A DNA stretch of 64,000 nt, from positions 372,001 through 436,000 of the forward strand of contig JALUXC010000002.1 of the NCBI GenBank assembly GCA_027019165.1. Reading direction: 5' to 3'. The translations under genes and the position numbers were made by a program. Below the pieces are notes generated by a model. The model searched no databases and had not been told where the DNA came from. It saw nothing but the letters and a program-made list of their open reading frames with translations. Source of the DNA: Pseudophaeobacter sp. (GTDB lineage Bacteria; Pseudomonadota; Alphaproteobacteria; Rhodobacterales; Rhodobacteraceae). The first letter of the stretch is position 1. Every line of letters starts with the position of its first letter. Shown here piece by piece: positions 60,407 to 64,000 of this stretch.

Positions 60407-61369
60407 ATGAGCTGGAACCCGACGCAAGATCCAAACTGTCCCGATGCGGGCTGCAGCGCGCTTGAGACGCTGATTATTCCACGTGCACGCGATCTTGGCG
60501 GCTTCGAGGTCCGTCGCGCCCTGCCCTCGCCCAAACGCCAGATGGTCGGCCCTTTCATCTTTTTCGACCAGATGGGACCGGCTGAGTTCATCACCGACGG
60601 CGGCATTGATGTGCGCCCTCACCCGCATATCGGGCTGGGCACCGTGACCTATCTTTATCAGGGAGAGTTCGAGCATCGCGACAGCATCGGCACCCATCAG
60701 ATGATCTACCCGGGTGAGGTCAACTGGATGGTTGCTGGGCGCGGGGTCACCCACTCCGAGCGCACCTCGGAGGAGACCCGCGCCACACGGCACAAGCTGT
60801 TCGGCATCCAGACCTGGATCGCCCTGCCCGAAGACAAGGAAGAGATGGCGCCCGATTTCGAGCACCACAAGGAAGCCGCCCTGCCCGTCATCCAGAGCGA
60901 AGGCGCAACCGCACGGCTGATCCTTGGCGATGCCTATGGGGAACGCAGCCCCGTGACCATGCAGTCCGAGACCTTTTATCTGGATGTGGTGCTGGAGCCG
61001 GGCGCCGGGTTTCCCCTGCCCGATAACCATGAGGACCGTGGTCTCTATGTGACCCAAGGCAGCATCGAGGTCGCAGGCGACACATTCGAGGCAGGCCGCA
61101 TGATGATTTTCCGCCCCGGTGACCGGATCTCGGTGAAAGCCGGCCGGGAGGGGGCCCGGTTGATGGCCCTTGGCGGCGCGACGATGAACGAAAGCCGCTA
61201 TATCTGGTGGAACTTCGTCTCCTCGTCAAAAGACCGGATTGAAGAGGCAAAGGAAGCCTGGAAGGTTGCAGACTGGGCGAATGGCCCCTTCCGCCTGCCC
61301 CCCGGCGATGACGCGGAGTTCATCCCCATCACCGACGAGCTGGAAGGACGGCTGCCTCTGCGCAAGTGA
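60407..61369 (+). CDS. Pirin family protein
   Basis: Bicupin of 320 residues. The N-terminal cupin has the metal-binding pattern DVRPHPHIGLGTVTYLYQGEFEHRDSIG and GEVNWMVAGRGVTHSERT, with three histidines and a glutamate as ligands. RHKLFGIQTWIALP follows, as in other pirins. Bacterial pirins can act as quercetinases or bind partner enzymes; the role here cannot be settled. It lies alone, converging with comF. Confidence 0.92.
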   Translation: MSWNPTQDPNCPDAGCSALETLIIPRARDLGGFEVRRALPSPKRQMVGPFIFFDQMGPAEFITDGGIDVRPHPHIGLGTVTYLYQGEFEHRDSIGTHQMIYPGEVNWMVAGRGVTHSERTSEETRATRHKLFGIQTWIALPEDKEEMAPDFEHHKEAALPVIQSEGATARLILGDAYGERSPVTMQSETFYLDVVLEPGAGFPLPDNHEDRGLYVTQGSIEVAGDTFEAGRMMIFRPGDRISVKAGREGARLMALGGATMNESRYIWWNFVSSSKDRIEEAKEAWKVADWANGPFRLPPGDDAEFIPITDELEGRLPLRK

Positions 61370-61469
61370 TCCTTTCGGGGTGGACCCTATCGGGCGCAGA
61401 ACCAACAATACGCGCCCGTCGCTGTGGCTTCTTTCCCGAAGCGCGCCAAAAACGGCGTCGGCCTCCTTC

Positions 61470-62231
61470 TCATGCTCCTGATTTTTGCCAATCAGCTTCA
61501 CGATAGGTGCGTTGCACGCGGGCAAGCACCGCCACCCTTACTTCTGACGCCCCGGCCTTGAGGCAGGCGTCCGTGCAGGCAGAAAGCGTGGCACCCGATG
61601 TCATCACATCGTCCACCAGCAAGATGGCGCGCCCCCTGATCAGGGCCTCGTGACGCGCGGGCAGCTGTATTGCTTTCGCCAAAAGCCCGAACCGCTCGGC
61701 GCGGGAGCGTCCATCCAGCGAAGGCGTCTTGCGGGCGCGTCGCAGAAGATCCGGCCAATAGTCAAGCCCGGCAAGCTTTGCCAGTGCCCCTGCCAGCAAG
61801 GCCGATTGGTTGTACCGCCGCTTCAACAGGCGGCTCCAATGCAAGGGAACCGGGCAGATCAGGGGATTGTCACGCAGGAGCGGCAACGCCGCGCGCTCGA
61901 TCCAACTCGCCGCATGTGAGGCGATATCCAGGCGGTCCCCATGTTTCAGCGCCAGCACCAATTGCCGTGCTTTTCCTTCGTAGACCAGCGCAGCCCGACC
62001 TTGGCTCCACGGGCGCGGACTGGTCATGCATTCGTCGCACTCAACGCGAAATCCGTCACACTCTCCCGGCAAAGGCACCCCGCATCCCTCACAGACCGTA
62101 CCCGATATGAACTCAGCTTCCCGCCAACAGGGGCCACATAGACCTGGCTCCTGATTGACCAGCCCTCCGCAGCCCAAACACTGTGGCGGGTAGATCATTG
62201 AAACAGCGGTTTGAAACCGGGCGTGCAGCAT
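61470..62231 (-). CDS. comF: ComF family phosphoribosyltransferase-like protein
   Basis: A 253-residue protein linked to DNA uptake in naturally competent bacteria. The N-terminus has zinc-binding cysteines CLGCGG, CGPCW, CEGCGVPLPGEC and CDECM; the C-terminal part is a type I phosphoribosyltransferase fold with the PRPP loop AILLVDDVMTSGATLSAC. ICPVPLHWSRLLKRRYNQSALLAGALAK is the family core. The ATG at 62231 has a GGGGGGATACTT site. Its start lies only 14 bases from that of the divergent methyltransferase gene. Confidence 0.92.
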   Translation of the reverse strand: MLHARFQTAVSMIYPPQCLGCGGLVNQEPGLCGPCWREAEFISGTVCEGCGVPLPGECDGFRVECDECMTSPRPWSQGRAALVYEGKARQLVLALKHGDRLDIASHAASWIERAALPLLRDNPLICPVPLHWSRLLKRRYNQSALLAGALAKLAGLDYWPDLLRRARKTPSLDGRSRAERFGLLAKAIQLPARHEALIRGRAILLVDDVMTSGATLSACTDACLKAGASEVRVAVLARVQRTYREADWQKSGA

Positions 62232-62245
62232 ATAAGTATCCCCCC

Positions 62246-63088
62246 ATGACTCACACTCCCACAGCACAGCCGAAGCTGTTTGACAGGAAAGCACTGGCAG
62301 CGAATAGAGCCCGGCGGCAGCTAGGGGCCCTGTTCCTGCACGAGATGGCCAGGAACGAGGTCGAGGATCGACTCGCCTTGGTTAACAGAGTCTTTACCGC
62401 CCCCGCCGTGGTGACTCCTTTTGCGGAGGTTTGGACGGAAGGTTTGTCCGGTTCGCTCGCCGGGGCCAAGCTGGTTCCGGACGACGATGTATTGGGCCTT
62501 GAACCCGGCGCCCATGATCTTGTGATACATTCCATGGGCTTGCACTGGGCCAACGACCCGGTGGGCCAGTTGATCCAGTGCCGCCGCGCGCTGAAAGAAG
62601 ACGGGCTTTTGCTGACCGTTCTGCTCGGCGGTCAGACCCTGCAAGAGCTGCGCGTCGCCCTCGCCGGAGCCGAATCCGAAGTGCTGGGTGGCCTGTCACC
62701 GCGAATCGCACCCATGGGCGAGGTGCGCGATCTGGGCGCGCTCTTGCAGCGCGCAGGCTTTGCCCTGCCGGTCGCCGATGTGGTGCCGCTGACGGCCGAA
62801 TACCGTGACCTGATGCATCTGATGCACGAGTTGCGCGCCATGGGAGAGGCCAACGCGCTGGAAGCGCGCCTGCGCCGCCCCGTCCCGCGCCGCCTGTTCA
62901 CCCGCGCCGAAGAGATCTACCGTGCGCACTTTGAGACAAAAGAGGGCCGCCTGCCCGCCAGTTTCGAGCTGATCTGTCTTACCGGCTGGTCCCCCTCCGA
63001 CAGGCAGCAGAAACCGCTGCGCCCCGGATCGGCCCAGATGCGCCTTGCCGACGCCCTGAAGGTGCCGGAAACAAAACTGCCAGACTAA
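62246..63088 (+). CDS. BioC/NDUFAF5-like SAM-dependent methyltransferase
   Basis: A 280-residue class I methyltransferase. It opens with KLFDRKALAANRARR, the conserved start of the NDUFAF5/BioC-like group, then HEMARNEVEDRLALVNRVF; MGLHWANDPVGQLIQCRRALKEDGLLLTVLLGG is the post-motif region of SAM methyltransferases of this group. The usual glycine-rich SAM loop after VNRVF is abbreviated. Mitochondrial NDUFAF5 modifies complex I; the bacterial role is unknown. The start at 62246 is next to a run of six C and has no clear ribosome site. Divergent from comF. Confidence 0.85.
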   Translation: MTHTPTAQPKLFDRKALAANRARRQLGALFLHEMARNEVEDRLALVNRVFTAPAVVTPFAEVWTEGLSGSLAGAKLVPDDDVLGLEPGAHDLVIHSMGLHWANDPVGQLIQCRRALKEDGLLLTVLLGGQTLQELRVALAGAESEVLGGLSPRIAPMGEVRDLGALLQRAGFALPVADVVPLTAEYRDLMHLMHELRAMGEANALEARLRRPVPRRLFTRAEEIYRAHFETKEGRLPASFELICLTGWSPSDRQQKPLRPGSAQMRLADALKVPETKLPD

Positions 63089-63092
63089 GCGA

Positions 63093-63172
63093 CAATAGAC
63101 ACCCGCAATAGGCAAACACTTGAGCGGCGCAAATGTGATCCGATTGGTGTTTGCTCACGTATGTATCTATTG
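63093..63172. promoter_or_regulatory. Nested inverted repeats upstream of hemH
   Basis: GCAAACAC (63112-63119) matches GTGTTTGC (63147-63154) perfectly, and around it CAATAGACAC (63093-63102) matches GTATCTATTG (63163-63172) with one mismatch. The pair is nested and sits in the 100 bases before hemH. It could be a regulatory dyad or an mRNA leader structure. Confidence 0.4.
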
Positions 63173-63212
63173 TTCCACCGCAACAAAGATGCCAACCGCA
63201 CAGGATTCCGAA

Positions 63213-64000
63213 ATGCTGGATTCGACCTCGACTGCCAAATGCCCCGTCCACGCTCCTGCCGACCACCCCAAGGTCATGCCGGAGAAGGTCGGCATCCTCC
63301 TGGCGAACCTCGGCACACCGGACGATTTCAGCTACTGGCCCATGCGGCGCTATCTGAACGAATTCCTGTCCGACAAGCGCGTGATCGATTACCCCTCTTG
63401 GAAGTGGCAGCCACTGCTGCAGCTGATCATCCTGACCAAGAGGCCCTTCACCTCGGGCGAGGCCTACAAATCCATCTGGAACCACGACAAGGGCGAAAGC
63501 CCGCTCATGACCATCACCAAAGACCAGACTGCCAAAATGGCAAAGGTCATGACTGATCGCTACGGCGATCAGGTCATGGTCGATTTCTGCATGCGCTACG
63601 GCAACCCCTCGACCAAATCCAAGGTCCGCGAGATGGTGGAGGCCGGCTGCCAGAAGTTCCTCTTCGTGCCGCTCTACCCGCAGTATGCCGGCGCCACCTC
63701 GGCCACCGCGAATGACCAGTTCTTCCGCGCCCTGATGGAAGAGACCTGGCAGCCCGCCGCCCGCACCATCGCCCCCTATTTCAACGAGCCCCCCTATATC
63801 GAGGCACTGGCCCGCTCCGTCGAGGAAGCCTACGCCAAGGCCGAAAAACGCCCGGATATCCTCGTGGTTTCCTATCACGGGATGCCGAAACGCTACCTGA
63901 TGCAGGGCGATCCCTACCACTGCCAGTGCCAGAAAACGACGCGCCTGTTGAAGGAACGCCTTGGCTGGGAGGACACCGAGATCACCACGACCTTCCAGTC
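63213..64000 (+). CDS. hemH: Ferrochelatase (cut by right window edge)
   Basis: Inserts ferrous iron into protoporphyrin IX, the last step of haem synthesis. The 262 visible codons include VGILLANLGTPDDFSYWPMRRYLNEFLSD, FVPLYPQYAGATSATANDQFF and the ferrochelatase signature SYHGMPKRYLMQGDPYHCQCQ with the catalytic histidine. The frame is open to the edge. The ATG at 63213 (AGGATT upstream) is preferred; an in-frame ATG at 63189 would add eight residues and has a weaker site. The cysteines in YHCQCQ may bind a metal or cluster, as in some other ferrochelatases. Confidence 0.95.
   Translation, partial: MLDSTSTAKCPVHAPADHPKVMPEKVGILLANLGTPDDFSYWPMRRYLNEFLSDKRVIDYPSWKWQPLLQLIILTKRPFTSGEAYKSIWNHDKGESPLMTITKDQTAKMAKVMTDRYGDQVMVDFCMRYGNPSTKSKVREMVEAGCQKFLFVPLYPQYAGATSATANDQFFRALMEETWQPAARTIAPYFNEPPYIEALARSVEEAYAKAEKRPDILVVSYHGMPKRYLMQGDPYHCQCQKTTRLLKERLGWEDTEITTTFQ

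Overview
The window looks like a chromosomal segment of an alphaproteobacterium of the Rhodobacteraceae (Roseobacter group). This rests on protein character rather than on any marker gene search: a Hint-domain secreted protein, TRAP and ABC importers of marine type, a chemotaxis cluster with CheS, CheT and two CheY proteins as in other alphaproteobacteria, and a hemH typical of that family. No rRNA, tRNA, insertion sequence, prophage or CRISPR array was seen. The density and orderly operon structure are those of a core or semi-core chromosomal region.

Layout. 1-6.2 kb: a cut-off methyltransferase on the minus strand, then a six-gene plus-strand sugar operon (CDP-glucose synthesis, 3,5-epimerase, C-methyltransferase, GT2 glycosyltransferase, SDR enzyme, CmcI-type methyltransferase) that probably makes and attaches a branched deoxysugar; it ends in a clear terminator. 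6.2-8.8 kb: modABC molybdate importer, minus strand. 8.9-18.3 kb: a complete chemotaxis locus in two divergent operons, MCP-cheB-cheD (minus) and cheS-cheY-cheA-cheW-cheR-cheY-cheT (plus), each closed by a terminator. 18.7-25.2 kb: TRAP importer dctPQM with an IclR regulator, a divergent GMC oxidoreductase and a TetR gene. 25.3-30.9 kb: TetR-controlled RND efflux adaptor and pump, followed by a DUF2141 protein and an ABC membrane domain with no ATPase. 30.9-34.4 kb: iron-type ABC importer ending in a type-1 copper protein. 34.7-36.1 kb: Hint protein. 36.2-38.8 kb: aldehyde dehydrogenase and an AcoR-like regulator that has no AAA+ domain. 39-42.3 kb: GntR regulator and a nitrate/sulfonate-type ABC importer. 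42.4-43.8 kb: qorB/qorR-like pair. 43.8-53 kb: LysR regulator divergent from pxpA-BCCP-biotin carboxylase-pxpB-pxpC, followed by a sugar-type ABC importer. 53-54 kb: aldo/keto reductase. 54.2-58.2 kb: the ATP-grasp / alpha-E / transglutaminase / Anbu protease operon. 58.4-61.4 kb: beta-barrel protein, lipoprotein, small acetyltransferase, pirin. 61.5-64 kb: comF, a BioC/NDUFAF5-like methyltransferase and the start of hemH.

The most interesting items are: (i) the biotin carboxylase plus PxpABC plus ABC importer cluster, which reads as a split urea-carboxylase-like enzyme for an unidentified amide or lactam; (ii) the Anbu operon; (iii) the small last gene of the che operon, which carries the DxxxQ motif of CheT/CheZ phosphatases; and (iv) a recurring design in which all four importer operons that begin with a separately spaced binding-protein gene have a perfect GC-rich hairpin without a good U-tract directly after that gene. 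Several regulators sit beside well-formed palindromes that can be proposed as their operators.
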